53,359 nucleotides of DNA from JBEICQ01 sp046297395 (GCA_046297395.1 JBKCNM010000068.1:1-53359); one strand, 5' to 3'; numbered from the stretch's first letter, positions 1 to 9,401 are shown. Translations and numbers: made by a program. Notes: generated from the letters alone by a model not told the origin.

Positions 1-2581
1 CCCCTGTGCTATCAGGCGCTGCAGGTTTTTTGTTTATGGAGGTGTTTTTAGAAGTCTTTTTCTTTTGCTTTATGCGGGTGCTGTCGCTCTTCTGTTTTTC
101 TGTCTTTCGTGATTCTCTCTTCGCAGTGCTATCTGAAAGAAGTTTTTCGTTCTTTTTCTTTTTCACCCTTTTGGTATCCTTCTGCTCCCTTGTCCTTCCT
201 TTTTTTTCGGAAGTATCTGCTGCTATCATTTTGCTTCCTTCACCGTTTTCTGTTGCAATGTCCTGTTCCGTTTTCTTCTTTTTTCTTTCACCGATTTTTT
301 CTTCTTTTCTCTTCTTCTTTTCAGGTTCGCTTTCTACTCTATCTCTCTTTCTTTTCAGGCTGTCTACAGGTGTTTTTGTCAAGGAGTTGCTGTTGTTGTC
401 AGCCCTCTTTTTTTTACCCTCCTTTTCTCTGTCACTCTTGTTTTTATTCCTTTCAGGCGCATCCTTTTTTGCAGGATTTTTTTCTAAGGATTTTTTTGTT
501 TTCAGGCTATCGGATTTTGCCAATACCTTGAGGGATGTTTTCTCTTTTTTTGGCCCGATTTCTTTGGTCTTACTGCTGTCTGTGTTTGTTTTTTCAGGTG
601 TTTTATTTTTGCTTGAAACCTCTTTTTTGCCGATCGGCATGGGCTCTGTTTTTAATTTTTCCTTGCTGCTCTTTTTGTCCTGCTCTTTCTCGGGCAATGA
701 ATTTTTACTTTTTTCGGAAGAGTCTTTTCTTGCTTCCTTTTGCTCCATGCGTTTAAGTGCCTCCAGGTAATGGGGCGGATGCACTACTCCTTCAATCATT
801 CTTTTTTCAAGGTCTTTTCTTGCTACGGTATCATGCAGGTATTTTTCTATCATGAGCGTACCAATGGGAGCTGCCCAGGAAGCTCCCCAGCCGCCGTTTT
901 CCACCATTAGCCCGATAGCGATTTTCGGATTGTCCCGCGGGGCAAAAGCCACAAAAAGGGAGTGGTCTTTACCATGTGGATTTTGCGCAGTGCCGGTTTT
1001 TCCCAGGATGGTAATGTCTTTTACCCTGGAACCTGCGGCCGTTCCGCGCTCCACTACATCCTGCATGCCATCGAGGATGAGTTCAAAATAAGCAGGTGGC
1101 ACAAGGGTGTAATTTTTTTTAAGGAAAGCTTTTGAGTGCTCATCAGAATGGCCCACTTTTTTGATGATGTGTGGGGTGTGGTAGTAACCACGGTTAGCAA
1201 TGATGGCCATGATGTTTGCCATCTGCAAAGGGGTGATTCCCAGCTCTCCCTGACCGATGCCCAGCGATACAACAGTGGAGGAGCGCCAGTGTCCTTTTCC
1301 GAATACTTTGTCGTAGTATTTTACACTGGGAACCATGCCACGCAACTCCTGAGGCAGGTCGCTGTAGATGCGTTTTCCTACTCCGAAGGAGAGCACATGC
1401 TTGCGCCAGTTTTCATATCCTTCCTGTGTGTTTCCGTATTTGGCCTGGTCTACAATACTGCGAAACACATAGCAGTGATAGGTATTGCAGGAATGCTGAA
1501 TGGCTGCTCTCAGGCTGATGGATCCATGGCGCGCATCGCATTTCACTGTGTGCGACGACATGCGGTATCCACCCGGGCAGGGATATGTTTTTTCGGGAGT
1601 GAGCACACCTTCTTTGAGTGCAATCAGGTCGTTGATGAGTTTGAAGGTAGATCCGGGCGGGTAATAGGCCATGAGCGCCCTGTTAAACAAGGGTTGCAGG
1701 GGATCATTCAATAGCCTCGCATAGTTTTTTGTCCGTTCTCGCCCCACCAGAAGATTTGGGTCATAAGAAGGCGCAGAGATACAGGCGAGTATTTCACCCG
1801 TTTGGGGATCGATGGCAACCAAGCCGCCGGTTTTGTTGGCAAAGAGTTTTTCTCCGTATTCCTGCAGGTCCTTGTCGAGCGTAGAGACAATGTTTTGGCC
1901 GGATACCGAGGCAGTATCATACATGCCGTCTTTAAAGTGTCCCTTGATGCGGTTAAACACATCCACCATCAGAATTTTTAGTCCCTTTTTTCCCCGTAAA
2001 TCTTTTTCATAAGCCTTTTCAATACCGCTGATGCCAATATAATCCCCCGGTCTGTAGTAAGCATCTTTTTGCAGGGTAGCATCCGAAACTTCGCCCACAT
2101 AGCCGAGGGTGTGTCCGGCTATTTTGCTCGGATATTTGCGAAGCGTACGGGCCTGCACATAAAATCCTTTGAATGCATATAATTTTTCCTGCAAGGCAGC
2201 ATAGGTCTGGTTAGAGAGTTGTGCAGCAAATACAGAAGCTTTGTAAGGTGAATATTGTCGGGCTGTTTTGAGTTTTCTAATAAAGTCCTCTTTGGTGATT
2301 CCGATGGTGTTGCAGAGGTTCATGGTGTCGAGGTCTTTCACCTGTTTTGGGGTCACCATGAGATCGTATGCAGCTTCGTTGTATACGAGCAGCTTGCCTT
2401 TGCGATCATATACCAAACCGCGGGCAGGGTAATCGGTTACATAGCGCAACACATTGTTGTTTGCCGAGAGCTTGTATTCGTCGTTAAACACTTGTACATA
2501 AAAGAGTCTCAGTACAAATACGGCACAGATGGTGATGAAAATCGCCATGATGACATATTTTCTGTCGTTGAATACGCTCAT
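1..2581 (-). CDS. mrdA: Penicillin-binding protein 2 (peptidoglycan transpeptidase), C-terminus beyond window
   Basis: Class B penicillin-binding protein that cross-links peptidoglycan during side-wall elongation, anchored in the inner membrane. The reading frame starts at an ATG overlapping the mreD stop (ATGA) and has no stop before the left edge, giving 860 visible codons. An N-terminal membrane segment lies at about residues 9-28, then the dimerisation domain. All three transpeptidase motifs are present: STFK at 311-314 (nucleophile Ser311), SCN at 364-366 and KTGT at 528-531. The transpeptidase domain ends near residue 590, where PBP2 normally stops. From about residue 604 the protein continues for over 250 residues as a low-complexity tail of Lys, Glu, Ser, Asp and Thr, unfinished at the edge. 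It is last in the mreB-mreC-mreD-mrdA cluster. Identity is very sure; the end is unknown. Confidence 0.96.
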   Translation of the reverse strand, partial: MSVFNDRKYVIMAIFITICAVFVLRLFYVQVFNDEYKLSANNNVLRYVTDYPARGLVYDRKGKLLVYNEAAYDLMVTPKQVKDLDTMNLCNTIGITKEDFIRKLKTARQYSPYKASVFAAQLSNQTYAALQEKLYAFKGFYVQARTLRKYPSKIAGHTLGYVGEVSDATLQKDAYYRPGDYIGISGIEKAYEKDLRGKKGLKILMVDVFNRIKGHFKDGMYDTASVSGQNIVSTLDKDLQEYGEKLFANKTGGLVAIDPQTGEILACISAPSYDPNLLVGRERTKNYARLLNDPLQPLFNRALMAYYPPGSTFKLINDLIALKEGVLTPEKTYPCPGGYRMSSHTVKCDARHGSISLRAAIQHSCNTYHCYVFRSIVDQAKYGNTQEGYENWRKHVLSFGVGKRIYSDLPQELRGMVPSVKYYDKVFGKGHWRSSTVVSLGIGQGELGITPLQMANIMAIIANRGYYHTPHIIKKVGHSDEHSKAFLKKNYTLVPPAYFELILDGMQDVVERGTAAGSRVKDITILGKTGTAQNPHGKDHSLFVAFAPRDNPKIAIGLMVENGGWGASWAAPIGTLMIEKYLHDTVARKDLEKRMIEGVVHPPHYLEALKRMEQKEARKDSSEKSKNSLPEKEQDKKSSKEKLKTEPMPIGKKEVSSKNKTPEKTNTDSSKTKEIGPKKEKTSLKVLAKSDSLKTKKSLEKNPAKKDAPERNKNKSDREKEGKKKRADNNSNSLTKTPVDSLKRKRDRVESEPEKKKRKEEKIGERKKKKTEQDIATENGEGSKMIAADTSEKKGRTREQKDTKRVKKKKNEKLLSDSTAKRESRKTEKQKSDSTRIKQKKKTSKNTSINKKPAAPDSTG

Positions 2582-3099
2582 GATTTTGCGCTGCCGGGGC
2601 GGTAAATCAGGTATTGATACAGGAGGGCAAACACCAGGGTGAGCAAGCCGCTTGCCAAAGTGCGGAAGAGGGTTTTATGCAATTCTCCAAATCGGTGGGC
2701 TTCCAGCATAAAGAAGGTGAGATGATGAATCAGAACCATGATGGAAGCATACCAGATATACCAGCCAAAGCCCAATTGGTAAAGGGTAGGGGAGGTATTG
2801 CTTTCGTAGCCGTCGCGGGGAGAGAATAAGTTGAGCACAAACTTTCGAAGAAAGGCAAGCAGCACGATGGAGGTGCCATGTAAGCCCGGCGTATCACAGA
2901 AGATGTCGAGCAGGGTTCCCAGCAGAAAAGAGGAGAAAAGAATAAGCCAAACAGGAGTTTCAAACGGAAGCATCATCACAAAGAGGATATATACCATCGG
3001 ATTGACATATCCGCTAAACTGAATGTTGTTGAACACAAAAAGTTGCAATGCCAGCAGGATGGCAAAACGAAGCGTATTTGAAATCAGGTCACTTATCAT
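2578..3099 (-). CDS. mreD: Rod shape-determining protein MreD
   Basis: Small polytopic inner-membrane protein of the elongasome, 173 residues, usual for MreD. The sequence is hydrophobic with about five predicted membrane segments and acidic or aromatic residues between them; no catalytic motif is expected. The call rests on size, hydropathy and position between mreC and mrdA. Its start overlaps the end of mreC by 11 bases and its stop overlaps the mrdA start by four, so translation is probably coupled. MreD links MreC and PBP2 to the MreB filament. Confidence 0.93.
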   Translation of the reverse strand: MISDLISNTLRFAILLALQLFVFNNIQFSGYVNPMVYILFVMMLPFETPVWLILFSSFLLGTLLDIFCDTPGLHGTSIVLLAFLRKFVLNLFSPRDGYESNTSPTLYQLGFGWYIWYASIMVLIHHLTFFMLEAHRFGELHKTLFRTLASGLLTLVFALLYQYLIYRPGSAKS

Positions 3100-3922
3100 T
3101 TTGTGATTTTTCTTCGAGCGCTTTTTGTTCTTCCTTGAGCAGATTTTTGATCACATACACATGTGTGATGTTTTTGAGGTTGGCGGAAAACCTGACGGTA
3201 AGGGAGTAAAAATTATCTCCCGGTTTTACCTTCACGGATGAGAGTGTTCCAATGAGGATGTTGTCGGGGAAGATGGCCGAAAATGTATTGGTGGTTACAG
3301 TATCACCTACTGCCAACGGAACATGTGTAGGGATGTCGGACAAAGTAGCCATGCGGTAATCTCCACCTTCCCAGTAGAGGGATCCGAAATAATTGTTCTT
3401 TTTGATTTTGGCACTGATGCGGGCTTCTTTGTTAAGTACGCTTAGTACGGAAGTATAGTGGGGAGAAACATCTTTGGTAATACCCACGATGCCATTGCTG
3501 GTAATCACTGCCATTTCGGGTTTGATACCTTGGAGGGAGCCCACACCCAGGGTAAGGAAGTTGTTTCGTCTGTTCACAGAATTGTTGATTACCCTTGCTG
3601 TGATGTAACGGTACTGCACATGGTACGAAGTATCATTCACGGTTTTTTCGCGCAGGTCAACCGCATGATAGGCATTCCGCAGCAAGTTGCGCAGGGTGGC
3701 ATTTTCGATGGCGAGATTTTCGTTTGTTTCTTTCAGGTGAAAATATTCCTGCATGCTGTTTACTGTGGTAAAAATATCTCCTGCTATGCGGTTGCTGGAG
3801 CTGATAAAGGCCGCTTTTTGGTAATGGTTGCGGCTGTAAAGCAAAAAAAGACAGAACCCCTCCAGGATGATAAACACAAAGAGGTTGACATTGCGGTAGA
3901 AAAATACGACGAGGTTGCGCAC
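3089..3922 (-). CDS. mreC: Rod shape-determining protein MreC
   Basis: Bitopic inner-membrane protein whose periplasmic part activates PBP2. It has 277 residues: a short cytoplasmic N-terminus, one membrane segment at about residues 10-28, a coiled-coil stretch around 55-70 (with LKETNENLAIENATLR), then the beta-rich MreC domain with typical glycine-rich turns (GVGSLQGIKPEMAVITSNGIVG). The C-terminus is charged. The start codon is GTG at 3922-3920; no ATG fits better ahead of the membrane segment. It follows mreB after a gap of about 40 bases and overlaps mreD. Confidence 0.95.
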   Translation of the reverse strand: MRNLVVFFYRNVNLFVFIILEGFCLFLLYSRNHYQKAAFISSSNRIAGDIFTTVNSMQEYFHLKETNENLAIENATLRNLLRNAYHAVDLREKTVNDTSYHVQYRYITARVINNSVNRRNNFLTLGVGSLQGIKPEMAVITSNGIVGITKDVSPHYTSVLSVLNKEARISAKIKKNNYFGSLYWEGGDYRMATLSDIPTHVPLAVGDTVTTNTFSAIFPDNILIGTLSSVKVKPGDNFYSLTVRFSANLKNITHVYVIKNLLKEEQKALEEKSQNDK

Positions 3923-3965
3923 GGCCCTTTAACGGGAGGCTAAAGTAATGGCTTCCTTTGGGGGT

Positions 3966-4988
3966 TTAACGAATGAGGAATTTGAATTTACCAACATTCT
4001 TTAGTGCAATTCCTGTTCCTCTTGCCACTGCCCTTAGCGGATCATCGGCAATATGCACCGGCAGCTTGGTTTTCAGGGATACCCGTTTGTCGAGTCCACG
4101 CAACATGGAACCACCTCCGGCAAGATAGATTCCGGTACGGTAGATGTCCGCAGCCAATTCGGGAGGGCACATTTCCAGGGCACTGAGGATGGCTTCTTCA
4201 ATTTTGGAAATGGATTTGTCCAGGGCATGGGCAATCTCGGTATAAGAGACAGTTATTTCTTTGGGAATTCCGGTAAGCAGGTCTCTGCCGTGCACAGCAA
4301 AGTCGGGTGGAGGATTTTCCAGTTCCACTGAAGCGGCACCAACTTCTATTTTTACCTTTTCGGCAGAGCGTTCTCCGATGAGGATGTTGTGTTGACGGCG
4401 CATATATTCTTCCACATCTGCGGTGAACTCATCTCCCGCGATACGAATAGATTTTTCGCAAACGATTCCTCCCAGTGCGATAATGGCAATTTCGGAGGTA
4501 CCACCACCGATGTCGATAATCATATTGCCCATGGGCTCTTCCACATCTATTCCAATACCGATGGCGGCGGCCATGGGTTCGTGGATCATGTAAACCTCTT
4601 TGGCGCCTGCATGCTCAGCGGAGTCGCGAACGGCTCTTTTTTCTACCTCAGTAATGCCTGAAGGGATGCAGATAACCATGCGCAGGGAAGGATGGAAAAG
4701 TCTTCGTTTGGGGTGAATCATCCTGATCATCCCCTTAATCATCTCCTCGGCTGCTTCAAAGTCAGCAATCACACCGTCTTTTAGAGGACGAATGGTTTTG
4801 ATGTTCTCATGGGTTTTTCCATGCATTTGCATGGCTTGTTTTCCTACGGCGATTACTTTGCCGCTGGTTCTGTCGCGGGCAACAATGGAAGGTTCATCCA
4901 CAACCACCTTGTCGTTGGAGATGATGATGGTGTTGGCAGTTCCAAGGTCAATCGCAATTTCCTCGGTAAGTATATCGAACAATGCCAT
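3966..4988 (-). CDS. mreB: Rod shape-determining protein MreB (bacterial actin)
   Basis: Actin-like ATPase that forms membrane-bound filaments and positions the elongation machinery. It has 340 residues, the family's usual length. The phosphate-1 loop IDLGTANTII is at 13-22, the phosphate-2 motif IIDIGGGTSEIAI lies mid-protein, and the adenosine motif YLAGGGSMLRGLD is near the C-terminus. The frame stays open upstream to 5087, but I chose the ATG at 4988: it gives the canonical MALFDILTEEIAIDLG start and avoids overlap with purH, whose stop lies 34 bases upstream. It heads the mreBCD-mrdA cluster. A near-consensus -7 element, TACCTTTA, sits at 5013-5006 on this strand. Confidence 0.97.
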   Translation of the reverse strand: MALFDILTEEIAIDLGTANTIIISNDKVVVDEPSIVARDRTSGKVIAVGKQAMQMHGKTHENIKTIRPLKDGVIADFEAAEEMIKGMIRMIHPKRRLFHPSLRMVICIPSGITEVEKRAVRDSAEHAGAKEVYMIHEPMAAAIGIGIDVEEPMGNMIIDIGGGTSEIAIIALGGIVCEKSIRIAGDEFTADVEEYMRRQHNILIGERSAEKVKIEVGAASVELENPPPDFAVHGRDLLTGIPKEITVSYTEIAHALDKSISKIEEAILSALEMCPPELAADIYRTGIYLAGGGSMLRGLDKRVSLKTKLPVHIADDPLRAVARGTGIALKNVGKFKFLIR

Positions 4989-5022
4989 GTGTAAATTATG
5001 CGTGCTAAAGGTAAAACGAAAA

Positions 5023-6534
5023 TCAGTGTCTGAAGTGTCTAATTCCGCTAAATACCATGGAAATATTTTTTTTCTCGGCCATCTCAACAGAATCTTTGTC
5101 TTTCACCGAGCCTCCCGGCTGAATGATGGCGCTTATGCCGGCATCTGCTGCGATTTCCACACAGTCGGGAAAAGGAAAAAAAGCATCTGATGCCATACAG
5201 GCTCCCTTCAGGGAAAACCCGAAGTTCCTGGCTTTGGAGATGGCCTGTTTGAGGGCATCAACCCGCGAAGTTTGCCCCACCCCGCTGGCAATAAGGGTTT
5301 CCTGATGGGCCAGTACAATGGCATTTGACTTGGAATGTTTCACGATTTTGTTGGCAAACACGAGGTCGGTAACTTCTTCAAGCGAAGGATGCCTGCTGCT
5401 CATGATGCGAAGGGCTTCAGGAGCCACCAAGGTGTCGTCGTTCTGCTGCGCCAACAGTCCGTTAAACACCGAACGGTATTGCATGGATGGAAAAGGTTGT
5501 CCGCTTCCGGTGAGCAGGATGCGATTGGGTTTTGATTTTAACTTCTGAAGGGCTTCTTCGCTGAAAGAGGGTGCGATGAGGATTTCAAAAAACAGGTCAT
5601 TCAGAAGCAGGGCTGTTGCCTGATTGATCTCGCGGTTGCAAATGAGTACGCCTCCGAATGCCGAAACCGGATCACAGGCAAGTGCGCGACTATAGGCCTC
5701 TTCAGGGTTGTTGGCAGAAGCAATTCCGCAGGCGTTGTTGTGCTTGATGACAGCAAAAGTACAACGGCTGAATTCGGCCATGAGCCGCATTGCTGCGTCG
5801 GCATCGAGGTAATTGTTGTAAGACATTTCCTTGCCGGCAAGCTGATGAAAAAAGGCTTTTTCGGAGGGGATGTAACTACCCTTTTGGTGTGGAGTCTCGC
5901 CATAACGCAAAGGGATCGGCGATTGCAGCGGAAGCGCAACTGAATGTCCGGCAAACCAGGAAGCAATGCCCGTATCGTAAGCGGCTGTATGTGCAAATGC
6001 ATCGCGTGCATATTGTTTGCGCGTTTCAGAAGAGGTGGTGTTGCCCTGTTCCAGCAAGCCCAACAGGGATGGATACTGAGAGGGTTTACACACCACCAGC
6101 ACATGCGCATGGTTTTTAGCGGCAGCACGAATGAGGGAAACGCCGCCGATGTCAATTTTTTCGATGATGTCTGCTTCAGGATGGCCTTGTTCAAGAGTTT
6201 CTGCAAAGGGATAAAGATCCACCATGACGAGGTCGAAGGCAGGAATATCATAAGTGCTTAACTCTTGTTTGTCTGAGGCAACATCTTCTCTTCGCAGGAT
6301 GCCCCCGAATACAGCGGGATGCAGGGTTTTTACCCTTCCCCCCAGGATGGAGGGATACCCGGTGAGGGATTCAACTCCATGCACGGGGATGCCGGCAGAT
6401 TCAATAAAATGTTTGGTGCCTCCGGTGGAATAGATAGTTACATTTAACTCATGCAGGCGTTGGATGATGGGTTCCAGACCTTCTTTGTGGTACACTGAAA
6501 TAAGGGCTGTGCGAATGGATGCAGGGTTTGACAT
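5023..6534 (-). CDS. purH: Bifunctional AICAR transformylase / IMP cyclohydrolase
   Basis: Catalyses the last two steps of IMP synthesis: formylation of AICAR with 10-formyl-tetrahydrofolate, then ring closure. It has 503 residues. The N-terminal MGS-like cyclohydrolase domain covers about 1-145 (STGGT at 36-40, GGRVKTLHP at 65-73). The transformylase domain follows with catalytic Lys264-His265 in AVIKHNNACG, and DPVSAFGG. The usual RYGENPHQ motif reads RYGETPHQ (210-217), one change in an otherwise conserved stretch. It lies directly upstream of mreB on the same strand with a 34-base gap, so the two may be co-transcribed. Confidence 0.97.
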   Translation of the reverse strand: MSNPASIRTALISVYHKEGLEPIIQRLHELNVTIYSTGGTKHFIESAGIPVHGVESLTGYPSILGGRVKTLHPAVFGGILRREDVASDKQELSTYDIPAFDLVMVDLYPFAETLEQGHPEADIIEKIDIGGVSLIRAAAKNHAHVLVVCKPSQYPSLLGLLEQGNTTSSETRKQYARDAFAHTAAYDTGIASWFAGHSVALPLQSPIPLRYGETPHQKGSYIPSEKAFFHQLAGKEMSYNNYLDADAAMRLMAEFSRCTFAVIKHNNACGIASANNPEEAYSRALACDPVSAFGGVLICNREINQATALLLNDLFFEILIAPSFSEEALQKLKSKPNRILLTGSGQPFPSMQYRSVFNGLLAQQNDDTLVAPEALRIMSSRHPSLEEVTDLVFANKIVKHSKSNAIVLAHQETLIASGVGQTSRVDALKQAISKARNFGFSLKGACMASDAFFPFPDCVEIAADAGISAIIQPGGSVKDKDSVEMAEKKNISMVFSGIRHFRH

Positions 6535-6597
6535 GGCAATGACGAAGGTATTTAATATCCCCTCCGCAAGCCTTGCTATTTATCAAAATATATGCAC

Positions 6598-6624
6598 AAA
6601 AAAGGCCACTGCGGGGCAGTGGCC
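6598..6624 (-). terminator. Rho-independent terminator after pckA
   Basis: GGCCACTGC and GCAGTGGCC form a perfect 9-bp stem around a 3-base loop (6604-6624). Read on the minus strand it is followed at once by six T (6603-6598). It lies 28 bases past the pckA stop and before purH, so it separates the two genes. Confidence 0.85.
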
Positions 6625-6651
6625 AATGGTTGTTTTTAAGTGTGAGAAAAA

Positions 6652-8265
6652 TCAGGCTGTTACGCTCAGTGAGGGCGCTGCATCAAGGGTTTCCTTGTTG
6701 GCAAAAGCAGCATACTGTTCGAAATTCTGAACAAAGGAATGGGCTAGTTTACGCGCTTTTTCGTCGTAGGCATTTTTATCTGCCCAGGTGTTGCGCGGGT
6801 TCAGTATTTCGGAGGGTACTCCATGGCATGCCGTAGGATATTGCAGATTGAAAACCGGCAGGGTATCGTAGGTTGCACTGTTCAGTTCTCCACTGAGCGC
6901 AGCAGTGATCAAGGCACGGGTATAGGAGAGTTTGATACGGCTTCCTACCCCAAAACTTCCTCCGCTCCAGCCGGTGTTTACGAGCCATACATTGATGTTG
7001 GCGCCTTCCAGTTTTTTTCCGAGCAGCTCGGCATATTTGGTAGGGTGTAATGGGAGAAACACTTTTCCGAAACAGGCAGAGAAGGTGAGTGTAGGTTCTG
7101 TGATGCCTACTTCCGTTCCTGCAACCTTTGCTGTATATCCGCTCACAAAGTGATACATGGCTTGGCCCTTGCTTAACTTTGAAATGGGGGGCAGAATACC
7201 GAAGGCATCACAGGTGAGGAAGAAAATATTTTTTGGTGCGGGTCCGTAGGAGGGTTCGAGCGCATTGGCGATATGATGAATGGGATATGCCACACGGGTG
7301 TTTTCCGTTTTGCTGATGTTTTCGAAATCTACTTCTCCGAACTGGTTTTTAAATTCAATGTTTTCCAGGAGGGCGCCGAAGCGGATGGCTTTGTAAATCT
7401 GGGGTTCTTTTTCTTCGGTGAGGTCAACGCATTTGGCATAGCAACCCCCTTCGAAGTTGAAAATACTTTTTTCACTCCATCCATGCTCATCATCCCCAAT
7501 CAGTCTGCGGTTATGATCTGCGCTGAGGGTTGTTTTTCCGGTGCCACTGAGTCCGAAAAACAGGGCAGTATCTCCATTTTCACCCATGTTGGCCGAACAG
7601 TGCATAGAGAGTACGCCTTTGTCCTGAGGAAGCAGGTAGTTGAGCAGGGAGAAAATTCCTTTTTTAATTTCACCGGTATAGGCAGTGCCACCGATAAGGA
7701 TCACTTTTCGTGTTAGATTAAGAACAGCAAAATTGTGCTGTCGGGTGCCGTCAATTTCCGGAGTGGCTTTGAAGCCGGGGGCACAGATAATGTGCCATTC
7801 GGGATTGAAGGTGAGTATTTCATCCAGGGTAGGTCTCAGGAAGAGGTTGTTGGCAAAAAGGTTGCTCCAAGGAAACTCGGTTACTACGCGGATGTTGAGG
7901 CGATAGGTAGGATCGGCGCAGGCATAGGCATCGCGTACATACACTTCTTTTCCGGTGAGGTAGGCGCACATGCGGTTGTAGAGCACATCGAATTTTGCCG
8001 CATCAAATTTGATGTTTACATCGCCCCACCAGACCGTGTCGCGGGTAACATTGTCGAGAACAATAAATTTGTCTTTTGGTGAACGCCCGGTAAATTCACC
8101 GGTGTCTACTGCCAGAGCACCGGTATTGGTCAGTACGCCTTCTCCACGAAGGATGGTATCTTCCACCAGGTCGGCGGGACTGAGGTTCCAATAGGCTGCT
8201 TCAACTTGACTGAGGCCGATGGAAGCCAAGTTTGCTTCCGGGGCTTTTGTGCCGTAATCATTCAT
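6652..8265 (-). CDS. pckA: Phosphoenolpyruvate carboxykinase (ATP)
   Basis: Interconverts oxaloacetate plus ATP with phosphoenolpyruvate plus CO2 plus ADP, the first committed step of gluconeogenesis in the cytoplasm. At 537 residues it has the normal length of ATP-dependent PEPCK. The P-loop GLSGTGKTT is at 238-246, followed by the Mg-binding IGDDEHGW; the upstream motif IGGTAYTGEIKKG is at 191-203, and FTGRSPKDKF near residue 58 is the usual substrate-side motif. It is a stand-alone gene with its own terminator downstream and 123 bases to the next gene upstream. Confidence 0.97.
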   Translation of the reverse strand: MNDYGTKAPEANLASIGLSQVEAAYWNLSPADLVEDTILRGEGVLTNTGALAVDTGEFTGRSPKDKFIVLDNVTRDTVWWGDVNIKFDAAKFDVLYNRMCAYLTGKEVYVRDAYACADPTYRLNIRVVTEFPWSNLFANNLFLRPTLDEILTFNPEWHIICAPGFKATPEIDGTRQHNFAVLNLTRKVILIGGTAYTGEIKKGIFSLLNYLLPQDKGVLSMHCSANMGENGDTALFFGLSGTGKTTLSADHNRRLIGDDEHGWSEKSIFNFEGGCYAKCVDLTEEKEPQIYKAIRFGALLENIEFKNQFGEVDFENISKTENTRVAYPIHHIANALEPSYGPAPKNIFFLTCDAFGILPPISKLSKGQAMYHFVSGYTAKVAGTEVGITEPTLTFSACFGKVFLPLHPTKYAELLGKKLEGANINVWLVNTGWSGGSFGVGSRIKLSYTRALITAALSGELNSATYDTLPVFNLQYPTACHGVPSEILNPRNTWADKNAYDEKARKLAHSFVQNFEQYAAFANKETLDAAPSLSVTA

Positions 8266-8388
8266 GCTGATGAGATTTTTTATAAGGTGCGAAATTACTC
8301 AAAATATGGTCAGAGGCGTCCCTTTCAGACGAGGATTATGTCGCTGGTTTTCAGATGATTTTTAAAAAAAGCTTATTTTTTTTCAAGC

Positions 8389-8784
8389 TCAGCGTTTGTG
8401 TTCACAAGACACATTCCTTCCCATTCGGATGAGTGATGATTCCCGGATCAAATGTTCTATTTGTGCAATCAGGGCTGATTGTTGTTTTTTGCTAAGTCCG
8501 GTGAAACGGATACAAACATCCACCTCACCTTCTCTCCCCCAGGGGTAGGATTCTGTTGTGAGGCTTACCTTTTCTTTTTCTTCAAAATCTTTAAGCAGCT
8601 TGTCAAAAGCCTGTTTTTTGAGGTAATCCACACCTTGTCCGATACTGAAGAAAGAAATTACCGCATCATAGGTATTTTCCATTTTTATAGGGGCGGCTAG
8701 TGATGTATCTTTGTTGGTACGGCAGGATGCATGCACAGACAAAGTGATGGCACCGAAAATAAAAATAGGGACTATTCGCTTCAT
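8389..8784 (-). CDS. Small lipoprotein-like protein of unknown family (PWGREGEVD motif, copy 1)
   Basis: I do not recognise a named family. The protein has 131 residues from the ATG at 8784; an ATG seven codons earlier would break up the signal peptide. It has a basic N-terminus, a hydrophobic core and then HASC (Cys21), a relaxed lipobox, so it is probably a lipoprotein and at least exported. The mature part carries SFFSIGQGVD and PWGREGEVDVC, and ends in a basic segment. A second protein at 34592-34984 shares these motifs in the same order with the same spacing. It is divergent from the AlgH-like gene, with 53 bases between the starts. Function unknown. Confidence 0.8.
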   Translation of the reverse strand: MKRIVPIFIFGAITLSVHASCRTNKDTSLAAPIKMENTYDAVISFFSIGQGVDYLKKQAFDKLLKDFEEKEKVSLTTESYPWGREGEVDVCIRFTGLSKKQQSALIAQIEHLIRESSLIRMGRNVSCEHKR

Positions 8785-8837
8785 GGCATGAATTATGTGC
8801 AACAAGATACGAAACTAAAAACATCTCTGACAAAGCC

Positions 8838-9401
8838 ATGGGAATATCAAAACTCGATCCTCGCAAAGGCAGGTTTCTGTTGGCAGATCCCTGTTTGGAT
8901 GAAATGCATTTCAGCAGATCGGTCATTTTTTTAACTGAGCATGGCAAGGAAGGTTCTGTTGGCTTTGTGCTGAACAAGGAGATGGATGTTTCCTTGTCGC
9001 AAGCCGTGCCTGATTTCAAAGGAAAAAACTGGCCGGTGTATATGGGTGGCCCGGTAGGCAAGAACAATATGTATTACCTGCACACCCTTGGTGCTGATAT
9101 TCCGCAGAGCCTTGAGATTGTGCCCGGCATTTTTTTTGGCGGCGAATACAGGGTGCTTCGAGAAATGATTTTAGACAATGTGATTGGCCCCGGAGATGTT
9201 CGCTTTTTTATTGGTTACAGCGGTTGGAGTGCGGGACAACTGGAAAGGGAAATTGCCGATGAAAGTTGGATAGTTACCAAAATGGGAGGGAAGCATCTTT
9301 TTAGTTTTGATACTGAAGATTTATGGGCAAGAATATTGCGCGAACTGGGTGGAGATTATTCGATCATTGCCAACTTCCCCATCGATCCCTCGCTGAATTG
9401 A
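8838..9401 (+). CDS. UPF0301/AlgH family protein (DUF179)
   Basis: 187 residues matching the YqgE/AlgH family in length and motifs: GRFLLADPCLDEMHFSRSV at the N-terminus, then GSVGFVLNKEM, the glycine-rich YMGGPVGKNNMYYLH, and FFIGYSGWSAGQLEREI, followed by a Trp-rich segment (ESWIV). The biochemical role of the family is not settled; AlgH was named from alginate regulation in Pseudomonas. No signal peptide, so probably cytoplasmic. It stands alone between two minus-strand genes. Confidence 0.92.
   Translation: MGISKLDPRKGRFLLADPCLDEMHFSRSVIFLTEHGKEGSVGFVLNKEMDVSLSQAVPDFKGKNWPVYMGGPVGKNNMYYLHTLGADIPQSLEIVPGIFFGGEYRVLREMILDNVIGPGDVRFFIGYSGWSAGQLEREIADESWIVTKMGGKHLFSFDTEDLWARILRELGGDYSIIANFPIDPSLN

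Noticed and set aside
6..770. Plus-strand open frame rich in Phe, Leu and Ser
   Set aside because: It is the complement of the Lys-rich tail of PBP2; AAA/AAG codons read as TTT/CTT on the other strand.
4989..5087. N-terminal extension of MreB
   Set aside because: It overlaps purH and has no MreB-like sequence; the family's start is the ATG at 4988.
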